In this document: in pieces, positions 21,601 through 32,924 of the stretch
Layout: each line of letters opens with the position of its first letter
Position numbering within the stretch: the first letter of the stretch is position 1
Translations under genes and position numbers: made by a program
Assembly: GCA_013339895.1 (NCBI GenBank)
Contig: JABACO010000002.1
Span: forward strand, 5,495,235-5,559,234
Direction of reading: 5' to 3'
Source: Ephydatia muelleri
Taxonomy: Eukaryota; Porifera; Demospongiae; Spongillida; Spongillidae
Length of the DNA: 64,000 bases
Notes under the pieces: model-generated
Databases searched by the model: none
Told to the model about the DNA's origin: nothing
What the model saw: only the letters and a program-made list of their open reading frames with translations

Positions 21601-22152
21601 GGGAACAAACCAGAACTCCTCAAGCGTGTCTCTGATCACATAGACTCCACTGCAACTGAGCAGCAATGAATTGTTATGCTTATCTATGTACATGTAGTTA
21701 GTAATTACTTAACTTGCGCAATTGCAAACGAACAACAATGGTTACATTCATTTATGTAAACATTGTAAAATTTAGATCTGGGGTCGAGGGTGGTTTCCAG
21801 CTGCGTTTGGTTCCAGCGCTTCCGTGCAATTAGAGGGTCCAAAATCGTGGAACCCTATGTATCTAGCTTAGGTAAGAACCACTAAATAGTATTTTGCCCG
21901 TAATAAGACCCAGGAAAAAAGTGTACTTATTATCGGGAAGGGTCTAACCGTTTAACTTCGAACGAACGGTCAAAAATAGCGAAATGACTTACGAAGCTAG
22001 GGATAGGGATAACACAAAACATCGTGAAAAGGTTGGGCCATTACGTTAATACCCGTTTGTGAGGCTAACAATTTGTCCGACAATTTTTTCCAAAAAGTGA
22101 GTTTGACAAAAATGTGCAAAAAAACCTTCGATTTACACGGAACCGGTGTTAA
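18674..22152 (+). mobile_element. TTAA-flanked DNA transposon, 3.47 kb
   Basis: The ends at 18678 and 22148 are inverted repeats of about 31 bp starting CACCGGTTCCGTGTAAAT, with one or two mismatches. Each is directly abutted by TTAA (18674-18677 and 22149-22152), the expected target-site duplication of piggyBac and Kolobok superfamilies. The interior is almost entirely coding on the plus strand (19038-21669). Short palindromic motifs recur just inside the ends. It lies between the 17-18.6 kb pseudogene and the DIRS recombinase fragment, so it inserted into an existing cluster of elements. I cannot assign the superfamily from the protein. Confidence 0.85.
19038..21669 (+). CDS. Transposase-like proteins of the TTAA element (frameshifted or multi-exon)
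   Basis: Coding blocks shift register at about 19590, 20330 and 20690. The first (19038-19592) is Cys-rich (CNKCTAGTNCTKCCMCQ) followed by an AT-hook (RGRGRPRKE). The second (to 20380) has an APNRDLRWKGLPNMFAMRSL block and helical character. The third has AYVVFDFKQKFLAKGFREGG and YYGKKGMLWFGVGVYI, a signature of a repetitive invertebrate family. The fourth (to 21669) has a C2H2-like CANCLYPFKSQKLLLNHMC, a second AT-hook (KRGRPQKYGG) and a C-terminal SAP-like domain (LSKWKKPELEVYLTHHKMAK ... ELLKRVSDHI). Some shifts may be short introns and others decay. DNA-binding modules at both ends fit a transposase, but no catalytic triad could be assigned by eye. Confidence 0.6.
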
Positions 22153-22261
22153 GTATCTCCTCTATTCATGTATCTTCTCTATCTGGCTAAGCTACTGTCA
22201 TATGCATGGCTTCGTGCTTAGGATCGACCGCGTTAATTAGTGTTGATTGGTCTTGTTTCCA

Positions 22262-22432
22262 ATCCCTCTATATATGATCTCTGTGGGACATAGCTTCAGA
22301 ATTGGTGTAGCGACCACAGCAGCCTCGTTCGGCCTGCAGGATTCCCTAATTAAGACCTTGGGTCGATGGGAAAGCGCCGCATACACAATGTACATTCGCA
22401 CCCCTAGATCCGAACTTTGCACTGTTGCATGA
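22262..22432 (+). mobile_element. DIRS-type tyrosine recombinase C-terminal fragment
   Basis: The frame reads GHSFRIGVATTAASFGLQDS, LIKTLGRWESAAYTMYIRTP and R. It contains the HxxR box (HSFR), the GRW motif and the nucleophilic Tyr region (Y-x-x-YIRTP) of DIRS recombinases. It ends at a stop at 22432, near the normal C-terminus for this family. It may belong to the same broken element as the reverse-transcriptase fragment 5 kb upstream, same strand, separated by a pseudogene and the TTAA transposon. Confidence 0.8.
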
Positions 22433-22683
22433 CACGTGGCGAGAGCTAGCAAGTGCGTAGCGGACTGATCTTTTATTTTATTTTGTATTTCTTTCTCCAG
22501 ACAGTCACGGTCTGTGAAATCTAATGGTTGAAGGGGTGCCGCGTCCCCTACGAGAATAACCCCCAAGCTCGATAATGAGGCATTCCGTAGCCCCACTGAC
22601 ATTAGATTACCCCAAAACCTCACGACGTCCCACGACTGACCACTCATTAAGCATACAATCCAGCAAAACAGATTAGTTTAGGG

Positions 22684-23083
22684 AAAGTGCAACACTGGTA
22701 GTTGGGAGGACGGGTGTAAGCACATGCCCAGTGGTGATGCTGGAGCATTATTATCGTATGGGTGGCCTAAGTTTTGGGTCACATGATAAGATGTTTAGGG
22801 CAGTTGTGCACACCAAGGAAGGTGAACGGTTGAGTAAGACAGGTGGATTGAGTTATGCTAGGCTGAGGGAACTCCTGTTGGAAAAGATTGCGTTACTGGG
22901 TATGGACCCGATCTATTTGGTTTGCATAGTCTAAGGGCTGGTGGTGCCATTGCAGCAACCAATGCAGACATGCCTGATCGTCTATTTAAGAGGTAAGGCC
23001 GCTGGCGATCAGAGACAGAGGATGGCTACATGAAGGACTTATTAAGGAAGCGCTTGTCTGTCTCTAAGAATTTGAGAATTTGA
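22684..23083 (+). pseudogene. Second tyrosine recombinase C-terminal fragment (integrase/Crypton-like)
   Basis: The sequence reads PVVMLEHYYRMGGLSFGSHD, VVHTKEGERLSKTGGLSYAR and LRELLLEKIALLGMDP. After a one-base register shift near 22915 it reads HSLRAGGAIAATNADMPDRL, FKR and GRW, then GYMKDLL. These are the HxxR, GRW and Tyr-containing boxes of tyrosine recombinases. Besides the frameshift, an in-frame TAA precedes GRW. This family is common in sponges and differs from the DIRS recombinase 250 bp upstream. Confidence 0.65.
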
Positions 23084-23089
23084 ATGGAA

Positions 23090-23900
23090 TTGTAATTTGG
23101 AATTCAAATCTGCGCCCTGTCTTTGCAAGTCTATGTGTGTAATACATGTATGTGACGACATGGCGTGCAAATAGATGCTGACACCAAAGTTATGGTCATA
23201 AGGAGGGGAAGGAGTCCCAATAACCATGTTGGGCATATGGCGGGAGATATGTATCCTGTCGGTTGAAGAATTGAATTAGACAGGATAAATGTGACATTCA
23301 ATGGTGATTGGGAGGATGGTTCGGCCACGTGGCGACAGGGGTTGATAAGGAATTGTAGTGTCATGCTGAGTCATTCTAAGCATTATAGATGTGCATATTG
23401 TGTCCTGAAATTTTTCTTTACATGTATGTCATGAGTCTATACAGGTGGGTGAACCTTGACAGATGTTTAGCTGACATAACCATGATCGATCAACGGAAGA
23501 ATACTGTTGTGGTGTTTGTGCTATGTGAGCAGTTTATAGTAGTGCGGTTTTTTGCCTCAACAAGTCGATTTTTCCTTTAGAAAGGTTTTTCCCTGGGGTT
23601 TTTCCGAGGGCTGGTGTGGGCTCACCTGCTGTAAATATATAGTTAGCAATGTTTTAATTACGCCCACTGCTCACACATGTGTGTGTGTGTGTGTAGAATG
23701 GACTACATGTACGTGTAGTGTGTGAAACAGTAGCTCGCCAATAACTGAACTGGATTGGTGTGAACAGTCATTCAGTCGCAAGTCGACCTAGTGTCCATTA
23801 CGGAACAGTGACAGAATTAACTATAATTCTTTATGAGATACTACCATCTCAGGGAGTACGCACCTTAGTGAACAATAGGGTCATGATTACACAACCGCGT
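23090..23900. other. No gene seen
   Basis: Intergenic, with a short TG microsatellite at about 23678-23693. ORFs are short and unlike known families. Confidence 0.4.
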
Positions 23901-23904
23901 AGTA

Positions 23905-24205
23905 AGAGCATGCCATACCTTTTGTCGTTAGTACTCGTTCGATCGTCTCGTCGATACCGATATTCCAGTGCATACTTAGCCTCGATCCACATATTGCACA
24001 GTTTTGGCAAGCAACAATGTTCAGGAGTCTCCCAATACCGTATAGCCTTTTCGGTACGTTTCTTATCAAGCTGTGCTTGATACTTTTCGCGTTCAGCGGT
24101 CGGTTTGTTTTCAGGCTCTGCTTGATATTTTTCACGTTCAGTGGATCGTTTCTTTTCGTGCTCTGCTGGATACTTTTCGCGTTCAAAGGTCCGTCTCTGC
24201 TCTCT
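23905..24205 (-). pseudogene. First-exon-like block with basic EREKYQAEPEKKR repeats
   Basis: On the minus strand a frame reads three diverged repeats of the type EREKYQAEPENKPTA, then an AIRYWETPEH segment and an RRDDRTSTNDK tail ending at a GTATG donor (about 23917). The paralogous block at 58.0-58.2 kb (plus strand) has the same order and the same donor position but an intact ATG. Here the frame is preceded by a stop without an ATG. Similar Lys/Arg/Tyr repeats head several invertebrate repeat-associated genes. The remaining exons are not identified. Confidence 0.45.
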
Positions 24206-24249
24206 GCATTAGAGGCCCGTTATTGTTTTTTCGTAGACCGTATACGTTA

Positions 24250-25890
24250 AATTAGATTACATAATTTGTAGTGTAAACTATTGTAGTCCTGTCAGACAGT
24301 CACATGAGTAGCGTTTAGTGCGATCTTTGTTGGTAGTTGCTACATGTATATAACAACTGCCAATCAACAAACAGATTTGGCCCTTCAGCTGGTCCAAGAT
24401 GGCTGGGTTATTTATAGTTAGCAGTTGTACATGGGAAACCACTTTTGGGATGTGGATCTGCTTTTTACATCCTATGATAATGTGACAAATTCTAATCAAG
24501 ACTTACCAAGCACGACTTTCCAGAACTTAGCAAGAGTTATCGAAGTGTTATTAAGTCTTATCAAGCCTGGAACAGAAATATCTACCATTTTCAAACTTGA
24601 ATTTACAATTACAGATTATGTCCTGCATACTTATGACAAAATCCACCACATTATTCAAGTTGTATATTAACTACGGCTATTGCTTGTATTTCGTTGTAAT
24701 TTTACAAAGTTTTTTTTTTTAAATGTATGATATAATATTCAGGTTGTAAGTTATGTTTGACATTTTGCTCTATTTCCCTTATCAAAAATGCTGGAGTACA
24801 GGTAGAGTTGTAGTCCAGTGTCCATGCATAACATGCTGCATGATTTAATAGAGGTAGCAATGCATATACATAGTTTAATTTCAATGCTTCTATCACTAGC
24901 AATTAGGTTATCATTGCCATCTTCCTTTTCTTTGTCATTGAGTTCTTTTTCATTAACTTCATGAGTATCCATGTTTCTGTATTTCAATACATCATAAGAC
25001 TCCATTTATGCTATTATTGCTTTTCTTTTCATTTCTGTGACTGATATAAAACACAATCACAGTAAAGGAAATTTTAGATGCAGCAAACAAGCTTGAAGTT
25101 AGTAGAATTTAGCAACATAAGAAAATATGAAAAATTTCATAACATAATTAGATTTGAAACGTTTTCTACAAAGAAAATAATAGCTCTCATTTACAGCATT
25201 AAGAACATGCTGTAATGGAACAATTTAGGATGAATTGATATTTCAAGTGAACAAAAAAATAATAAACTTTCAGATCAACAAATTAATCATTAGAAAGTTG
25301 CAGTGGTGGCAAAAACATAATTAAAGATTTTATCAATCATGTAGCAGAAGCTGATTGAATGACTGTAAAAGTTTGGTATTCTGTATATTATGACTTGCGT
25401 ATTATTAATAAAACCACTTTTTAAAAATAATGTAACAAATGGTTTTGCACCAATGTGTTCCCATTATGTCCATCCCATTCCTACTGCAGAGAGTGTCCAT
25501 TGCAGTCCAGCATGGCAATGTAATTTATATACATGTAGTGTATTCCTGTATATGTTAAGTATGAAAGCAATAGGGGATCGTTTCTGCGAAAAGGGATCCA
25601 GGGCATACATGACAAAATTTCCAATAGGCGCAATAGAAATGTAAAGCTTGCGCTGAAATGCATGACTATTTACAAATTCAGCATCTTAAAACTGCATGAT
25701 AGACACTTAGATTTTCAGTGCATAAGAAGCAATGTCTATATGACATTTCAGATTTCAAGAATATAAAAAAATTGAAATCTTGAATTAGGTACCTTTGTTT
25801 GGAAACGATCCCGTATAATTATATTACCTAATACATTCATTTAATCATTACATAATGCATTATTATAGGTCCACCGAAAAATAACCTGCT
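24250..25890. other. AT-rich gene-free stretch with a MITE-like copy at its end
   Basis: AT-rich with weak ORFs only. About 25570-25810 is a copy of a dispersed ~240-bp element: a GGATCGTTTC-type start, a tract with TTTCAGTGCATAAG, and an inverted-like GGAAACGATCC end. Related copies are at about 38820-39070 (opposite orientation), 51785-52010 and 60480-60640. Confidence 0.5.
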
Positions 25891-25894
25891 AATG

Positions 25895-26430
25895 TCAAAC
25901 TACAAAATCAACTAGGTTGAAAGATCTTGTGATGATTGCTCTGGCAATTGATCTAGTCAGAGCCAGGTTCAGTCGGCTGTTCCGCTCAAAAATCATCTTT
26001 GACTTGCTGCTTGAATTGTGAACAGCCAGTCGTGTGGCAAAAAGTGTGAAATACATCTGGGCTTCTCTGCCCCATGCGCCATACGATTCCACCGCAAGAG
26101 GTATGCAGGACCATCCCAAATTGGTACACTCTGACCATTGGCTGTGTGCTTTCTCACCTCAGCAGCCTGAGCTGCTGCACCAGCTGTCATACCCGCTTCT
26201 TTTAAAATGTTTGCATTGAGCGGTGAAACGACAGTCAGGTCCAGAGCTGCAGGCTTACCTTGATCCCAGTCAAAAACTAGAATATCTGCTGGTCGGGAGT
26301 TAGAATGATCCTGGCTGAGACTGGAACCAACTTCAACTTGAACACGAATGTGGCCCCAGTGGAATGACTCAACCAGAATGTCTCTTAGCTTGTTGTACCT
26401 TAGAACAGCATCACTACGACTATTCAAAAA
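25895..26430 (-). mobile_element. Non-LTR retrotransposon fragment, endonuclease-like end (copy 1)
   Basis: Two minus-strand frames, shifted near 26110, cover the C-terminal domain. The first has RPADILVFDWDQGKPAALDL and TAGAAAQAAEVRKH; the second has GWSCIPLAVESYGAWGREAQ. The RPADIL...W..GK.AA.D core followed by KH, GW.C.PL.VE.YG.WG.EA recurs in the four other copies in this window. It has the position and R-P-D-like motif expected of a restriction-like endonuclease. The reverse transcriptase is missing. Confidence 0.7.
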
Positions 26431-26537
26431 ATGTACTTAAACTTCAATAACATACAAGTGTTGTGTTCACACAGTATGAAGTCATCATCCTTGGTAAGAG
26501 ACGTTATAATATCTTTGGACATATCACTTTTGAATAT

Positions 26538-27089
26538 TTACCACCTTTTCATGGTAACTACAAATGGTTCAATCACATCATCAAAAATTCCCACTAAAAA
26601 AGACGAGATAATAAATACGCATAGCATCACTCCAGCTAGTTTCACCAACTTGATGGGCAAAGACTTCCTTAATATTTTTATATATTCAGTATTTATATCT
26701 TTTAATCTAATTTTACCATTTGAACAGCTGTGTATAATGTTAAGTATTTCAGTTTCATTCAAACCATGTAATCCACAGAGATGACTGCTTCCCCTTGTAT
26801 GTTTTGCCTTTCCCATTTTCAAAAGACTGTACAACTTTTTGATACAGAGCATAGGCTTGAGATGAGAGACTTGACAGCGTGGACAACATGTTTTTGTCCA
26901 ATTGTTTTTTTCTGTGCTTGAAGGATTGCAGTAAACATGTTTATGAACATATGTCATATTATTTAACATATTTTTAATTTCATAAAAGCCCAATGAAAGG
27001 TACTGAAATGCAACAAGCGCTACATTGCAAAATTCAATCCCAGACGAAAAAGATTTGCCTCTTATCTGGAAACACAGAGGTGTGAACAC
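26538..27089 (-). CDS. 183-codon ORF, one possible membrane segment, unknown
   Basis: Open from about 27089 to 26538 on the minus strand. It contains a CCPRC/C-type Cys cluster, and near the C-terminus a hydrophobic stretch (LVKLAGVMLCVFIISSFLVG) that could span a membrane. The start codon is uncertain. Its first part overlaps a satellite unit (about 26990-27089), which argues against an old conserved gene. I do not recognise it. It may be a decayed exon. Confidence 0.25.
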   Translation of the reverse strand: MFTPLCFQIRGKSFSSGIEFCNVALVAFQYLSLGFYEIKNMLNNMTYVHKHVYCNPSSTEKNNWTKTCCPRCQVSHLKPMLCIKKLYSLLKMGKAKHTRGSSHLCGLHGLNETEILNIIHSCSNGKIRLKDINTEYIKILRKSLPIKLVKLAGVMLCVFIISSFLVGIFDDVIEPFVVTMKRW

Positions 27090-27345
27090 CCTTTTAATTC
27101 CCTTATATTGCTATAAGAAATTCAAATGTAAGTACAAATTTTATTTGCTGAGTGACATGTCAAATCATGGCTGTCAAAAACCTAAACATTTGACAAGTAG
27201 TTACCAATAAGAAATATATTACAAGATTCAATCCTGGATGACAAAGATTTGCCTCTTATCAGGAAACCACGTGTGATAACTCATTTCATACCCATACATT
27301 GCTATAGGCAGATAGTAATTTTATTTGCTGCAGGACATCCTCAAT
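26990..27345. repeat. ~170-bp satellite, left block (two units)
   Basis: Two units, each with AAAGATTTGCCTCTTATC, a GGAAACCAC/GTGTGA part, ACATTGCTATAGGCA and TTTTATTTGCTG. The same unit recurs at 30750-31540. The retrotransposon copies lie between the two blocks. Confidence 0.75.
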
Positions 27346-27763
27346 CAGGAAAGCCTGTTCGTCTAAAGGGCAAGCATTAAGGATACCAGATCTGGTGCAT
27401 AGTGAACCTAGGCTCACCCTGGTCTAATTCTAATCAAACAGTCCACCCAAACAATTACGTGCTTATCTCATCCTCACATCTCTATGCATAATTTGCATAT
27501 ATATTACTGTCAACTTGTATCTGTAAATATATACTGTAAAGTATGCATGTGTATTATTATGATTATGATTATTGTGTATGATTATTATTCATCATATATA
27601 TCAAACACCTTAAAGTTACTAGACAAAAACATCGTCCGGAACAACTTGCTCGCAACAAGCAAAGTGAGACCTGCTAAGTATGGCTCTAAGCATTGCACCT
27701 AATCAAAGTGAGGTTAAGACGACCATATAGGCTGTTCAGCATTTGGGATTTGTAAGTGTTGGT

Positions 27764-29500
27764 TCAAACAGCCAGTCGTGAGGCCAACTGCGACAAAGCC
27801 TGCCTCGCCTCTGTGCCCCAACAACCATAAGACTCCACCACCATTGGAATGCAGCGCCATCCCAACTCTTCACACTTCGCATCATTGTTCCTATGTTTGC
27901 GTTCCTCTGTTGCCTTTGCTGCTGCCCCAGGTGATATGCCCACTTCTACAATGTGTAAAGGATTAAGCAGGGATGTCACTGAGACATCAAAAGCAGCAGA
28001 AAAGCCTCTGTCCCAGTTAGCCACTAAAATATCTGCTGGACGAGACTTTGGCTTTTCAATACTCCAACTGCTACCGTCTTTGAGATGAGCTGACAAACCT
28101 GCGCGATGAAAGATAGTATAGAGCATGTTTCTCAGGGCATTTTGCCGTGTCGTTACATCCCCACCACATCAACAGGTACAGTGTAACACAATGATGTTCT
28201 AAAGTGTCCAATGTACTACTGGGAAAGAAAGGGCATATCAAAAGAGATCCATCCTGACTAGACATGGGTGATGGATTAATGCCAAGCCACCACTGAACTG
28301 CAACTTGGAATTCATTGGGGAGGTGATGTAATCCCTGACTGATGAATGGAGTAACAGAAATCCTAGCAGCAGCGTGTGGAGATGTGATTGATAATAGCCT
28401 AGCCCTATCTGCCAAAGAGCTCTGACTTTTCAAGTAGAGAGCTGAACTGCACTTCCTCCATCAAATCAGACAACTTCTTCTGAGATGGCATGTGGGCAGA
28501 CAGATAAGGGATAGATAAGGCTGCAGACTGGGGAATATGGTTATTGAACTGTAATATTGCATCAGCTAGATGGCGATGTAAAGGTGATATATCAGTGGCA
28601 GTGCACAAAGATGCAATGTAGGCTGCTGGAGAATGGTGCACTAAGAGTGGAGCCCAAAGCCCCCTCTGCGTAAACAGTGTACTTAATTGGGCTTGATCCC
28701 GTGCAACATCGGCAGCATAAACTCCTGTGCATTCTGCAAAAGTATGACGTATGGTGGCATCATAGCTCTCCAGGGCAGAAGAAATTAAAGATGGTGGGGT
28801 GGCCCTGGTGATGTTGACTGGTTTGCAAAAACTGGCGCAACTTCGTAGTAGAATTAGTGCCACTTGAGGGTCAATAGTACCTATTCGCTCAATAGCAGAT
28901 AGAAGAGCCATAGCACCTTTATGTTTCTTGGCTACAAACTGTGAACAAAAAACTGCATCACCAATTGGGGAACCCAAAATATCCATATTGGGAACATTGA
29001 AAGATGGAACTGAAACAGGAAATTTCCACATCCAAGTAATTCACATTTCTTCAAATTAATGAAGAGGCCAAGTGAGGGGCCTAATGACTGCAAGATGTTG
29101 AAAGCATTCACACATCCATCATCAGATTTGCTAGTGTTGACAGCACACTGAAGCACTAAAGAAAAAACAAAAGGACCAAGGGGGTCTCCTTGTTGCACAT
29201 CTTGTTGTGAGGAAAGAGCGCCCATCTGGTCCCAGAAAATAGGATGCTGGCTATAACACCAACATGACCATGAGAGAAGCTCTGGAAAATGCTGGGCGCA
29301 TTCATCCAGCATAGCTTGCTTGGAAACCAGGTTGAAAGCATTGGACATATCTACTTTCAGAACAACAAACTCATCCTTTGGCCAGTTATCTTCAATACAT
29401 TGCCTCATCTCCCCAAATTGAAACGGCTGAAAGAAGTCACATGCTTTGTCTTTGATCAAATGATTATTATTACAAAAAACATAAATACAGATTCTGAAAC
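27764..29500 (-). mobile_element. Non-LTR retrotransposon, RT plus endonuclease-like region (copy 2)
   Basis: In minus-strand order: RT motif A (VVLKVDMSNAFNLVSKQAML, about 29340), motif B (QQGDPLGPFVFSL), then FNILQSLGPSLGLFINLKKC, the thumb region (ILGSPIGDAVF), a WWLGI segment, a degenerate zinc-finger-like region (CPF...H), and the C-terminal RPADILVANWDRGFSAAFDV with GWRCIPMVVESYGCWGTEAR. The YxDD box expected between motif B and FNILQS is not intact. Register changes occur near 29000, 28430 and 28100. The 5' end is lost at a CA microsatellite (29503-29540). RT, then zinc knuckle, then restriction-like endonuclease is the R2/NeSL-like order, assigned by motif reading only. Confidence 0.8.
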
Positions 29501-29537
<37 letters not shown>

Positions 29538-29540
29538 ACA

Positions 29541-30640
29541 AAGACATGAAGGATGGCCCTGGCAATGAACCTCACCAAGACAATATTTAGCCTGCCTTAA
29601 ATGTTGGCCAAGGTTTTGGAGATGACATCCTGATAGACAAGTGGGATGCCAACCTAGTAAAGATAAGGCGAACCTCCTTATACCCCAATTGCTGGAAGTT
29701 TCTACAACCAAGGGACCCCAATTCCTAGCATTTAGGCCATTGGAGAGAAGCTTGTGGGTCTCTGCTGCCTCAGATGCTACACCAGCCTTTCAGCATAATT
29801 CCTTCACGATGGCTGTGCAGAGAGGTCATGTTACTGTGACAGCAAATGCTGCAGGCTTGTCCTTTTCCCAGAGCACATCTGCAGATCTCATTTGCTTGTG
29901 ATCTCTTGTGAGGCCCTTCTCTATGCTCACACTCAGATGAGCTCGCTGACAGAAGTCCAACACCACATCACACAAGTGATTGTGCCGCACCACCACATCT
30001 CCCCTATGCCTGCAGGTCACAGCATGGTGACCAATTAAGGGGATCAAACGCAACATCTAGGCAAAATGGGCACACAGCCCTACCAGAAGTGCCACACCTA
30101 ACTGCAGTCTGGAACTCATTGGACTGTAGGTGTAAACCTAACCCCACGGAAGGGACCAAAGACAGCCATGAAGCTGCATAAGGGGCAGGGGAACAGACTG
30201 GAGTCGAGCTTTGTTGGCTGTTGAAGATGCCCCAAACAAAGATTTAAACACATTCTCATCACTCTTGCTCAACAGCTCTCTCTGAGGAGTGGTAGAAGCC
30301 AGGGCAGACTCAGCCATGATTGAGACATGTAAGGAGACCTTGCAGTTATAGATTGTGACTGCCTGGTGAAGAAGCTATTCGCTTGGCCCAAGCCCGATAA
30401 GGAAAGTGAGGTAATGAAAGCGGCAGCATGGCAAGAGAGAGAATAAAGGCCTAAGCCTCCAACCCTCAAACCAAGCTGAGCCTGATACAGGATATGATTA
30501 CTGAGCAAAGCACAAAACACTTCCTAACTTCTTCATCAATAATGTCACTAGAGCATCTGAAGCCAAACTAGGTGTGACTCGGGCCAGGTGAACCATCCAG
30601 CAAAGTCCTCCACACTGTAACATGTGCAGTAACGTGAATG
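29541..30640 (-). mobile_element. Non-LTR retrotransposon fragment (copy 3)
   Basis: Tandem to copy 2 in the same orientation. Recognisable parts are LRVGGLGLYSLSCHAAAFIT (about 30440, RT C-terminal region), GHHAVTCRHRGDVVVRHN (about 30010, zinc-finger-like), a diverged endonuclease core (SADVLWEKDKPAAFAVTVT) and VVETSSNWG near 29710. Many register shifts and stops. It ends at about 29541 beside the CA microsatellite. Confidence 0.7.
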
Positions 30641-30749
30641 CCACCTGGATGTCAACTTCTGCCACAACCACCAGACTTGAGAGCAGTTACTTGGATTCAG
30701 CATACTTGTCTTCGATAAATCTGGAACTCAAATTCAAGTAGCTACTACT

Positions 30750-31540
30750 AGTCACTGCATTATTAGATTTGATGCTGAATTTCATAAATTAAAAAAGATT
30801 TGCCTCTTATCAGAAACTCACACATTGCTATCGGCAGATATGAATATTATTGCTGATCCAGTGACATGTAGAATCCAGGCTTTCACAATGTCAAGTAGCT
30901 ACCATCAAGGACTGGATTATAAGATTCGATGTTCAATAAAAAAAGGTTCCCCCCATTATCAGGAAACTTGTGAAAACTCCTGTATTTCCATGCATTGCTT
31001 TTAGCAATTCAAATGTGGATATTTATTTTATTCACTTGATTTATTTATCTTGGTATTCACATATCATTAAATTCAAGTTGGTACCAATGGGACTTATTTA
31101 CTGTAAGATTTGATTGCGGAGGAAAAAGATTAACATCTTATCAAGAAACCAGAAGTGGGAAAGCCTTTTAATTCACACACAACGTGATTTGCAATTGAAA
31201 TGCAAATACGTTATTTGCTGAGTGTTGGCTAGAATCTTGGCATTCAAAAAGCATATTAATTAAGCATTGGGGATTGCATTATAAGATTCCAACATTGCCT
31301 CTCTTCATTCTTATTAATTGTATTCTATAAGTGACATGTACAATCATGGCATTTACTAATACAAATTCAAGTAGCTACTTGTCCCAATGGAAACTGCATT
31401 ATAAGATTCGGTCTAGGATGGAATTGCTTATCTGAAAACCATAAGGTGTGAAAACACTTTAAAGTTCATACATTGCTATTGCCAATTCAAATGTGATTAT
31501 TAATTTTATTTGTATTTTATAGTAATAATATGTACACTAC
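30750..31540. repeat. ~170-bp satellite, right block (about four to five units)
   Basis: Diverged units sharing AGATTTGCCTCTTATCAG, ACATTGCTATYGGCA, TTTTATTTGCTGAGTGACAT and GCATTATAAGATTC. They match the two units at 26990-27345, indicating one array split by about 3.4 kb that includes retrotransposon copies 2 and 3. Confidence 0.75.
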
Positions 31541-31544
31541 AACT

Positions 31545-32920
31545 TTTGCTTCCTGCTTTGTATGTCCTATTCGTACAAGAAAGAATTGTATTTTTATTAT
31601 TCTTACTCACTTATTACTAAACCAACAACACCTCCCCTCCCTACATAAGTAATGTGTCCATGGGAGCACTCAAATGACATGTCTCTGACTTGCTGCCACT
31701 TCTGATCAGAATGGTGGAAGGAATACATATAGGTGGCGATCAGTATCAGATTCATTGCTGTTAGTCTCGTACTCTAACCCAACTTTGTGCAACTGCACTG
31801 GATTACATTGCCACTACCCACATAAGTTGGATCACCTTACATGCAGTAGTGATGTAAGCAATTTGCCACTGTACAAACTATAGGGTCAGGGTACAGACTA
31901 CATTGGTGTCATGCACTCCGGTGAAAGGATTCACACCATCAGCTACACAAACAGATGATGACCCATAGTATGGTGATACATCTGGTAGCTGCATAATGAG
32001 GGCATGCCATATTCTAGTCTATGTGTGCGCATGAATGTGTTGTAAATATGATAACACAGCAATAAAGCTTAGGGCATTAATTTCTGCCAGGTATGAAACT
32101 GTGCACAACAATGATACGAAAATGTGTGTCATGTCACTGCATGTGCATGTGTACACATTTATAGCACCTCTGTGTGGTGGCCTTGACTCTGATCTCCAGG
32201 CAGCCATGTAGATCAGTGTACAGCCAGCAGTCTAACACTAGGTACAGTGAGCCACACAACACACTAATGTCAGCATACAAGGTGCCTTTGTGTGTGCGTG
32301 AGCCTCTACATTGACACAGTGGAGAGCTGCAGCGTGTGTGCTTGTTCATGTGTGTGTGGTCCAAGGTTCAGTCAGGTACACATATTGGGGAAAGAGACAT
32401 TACACAATGCTCCTTAGCTCATTGGGTACATGGTGTGGAGAAGAGGGAGGTGGAAATGTTACTAGGGTGTTGGTGATGGTCATATGTATTTAGTGCAAGT
32501 GTTGGTGGCAGTGGTCCATAGGGAGTTTGGTGTTCATCACCAAAATGGACCATCTCTAGAGAGTGCTCCACCAATAGATGCACCTTCGCTGCATATATAT
32601 ATCCCAATAACTATACATACTCTTGCAATGCATGTTCCATGAGAAAGATGGATGGCATGAATTGCAGTACAATTTAATGAAGACAAAAAATACAATATAC
32701 AGCTACGAATGCAGACATGCCCAAAATCCAGACAGGGTACTAATGCATGTAGGTAGAATTGTATTTTGGTTGGTTGGGTAGTGCCCTACATGTATATGTA
32801 CAAAGTTAGAAGTTACTCACGATCATGGATGGACTATGGAGCACTCTCAACTCCTATCAGCCTAAGGCACCACACATGTCATGCACGACTAGCATTCCCT
32901 GTATGTCATATTAGCTCACA
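31545..32920. other. No gene seen
   Basis: Intergenic sequence between the satellite and the RquA-like gene. Short ORFs are Cys/His/Thr-rich translations of TG/CA-rich DNA. Confidence 0.4.
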
Positions 32921-32924
32921 TTAA

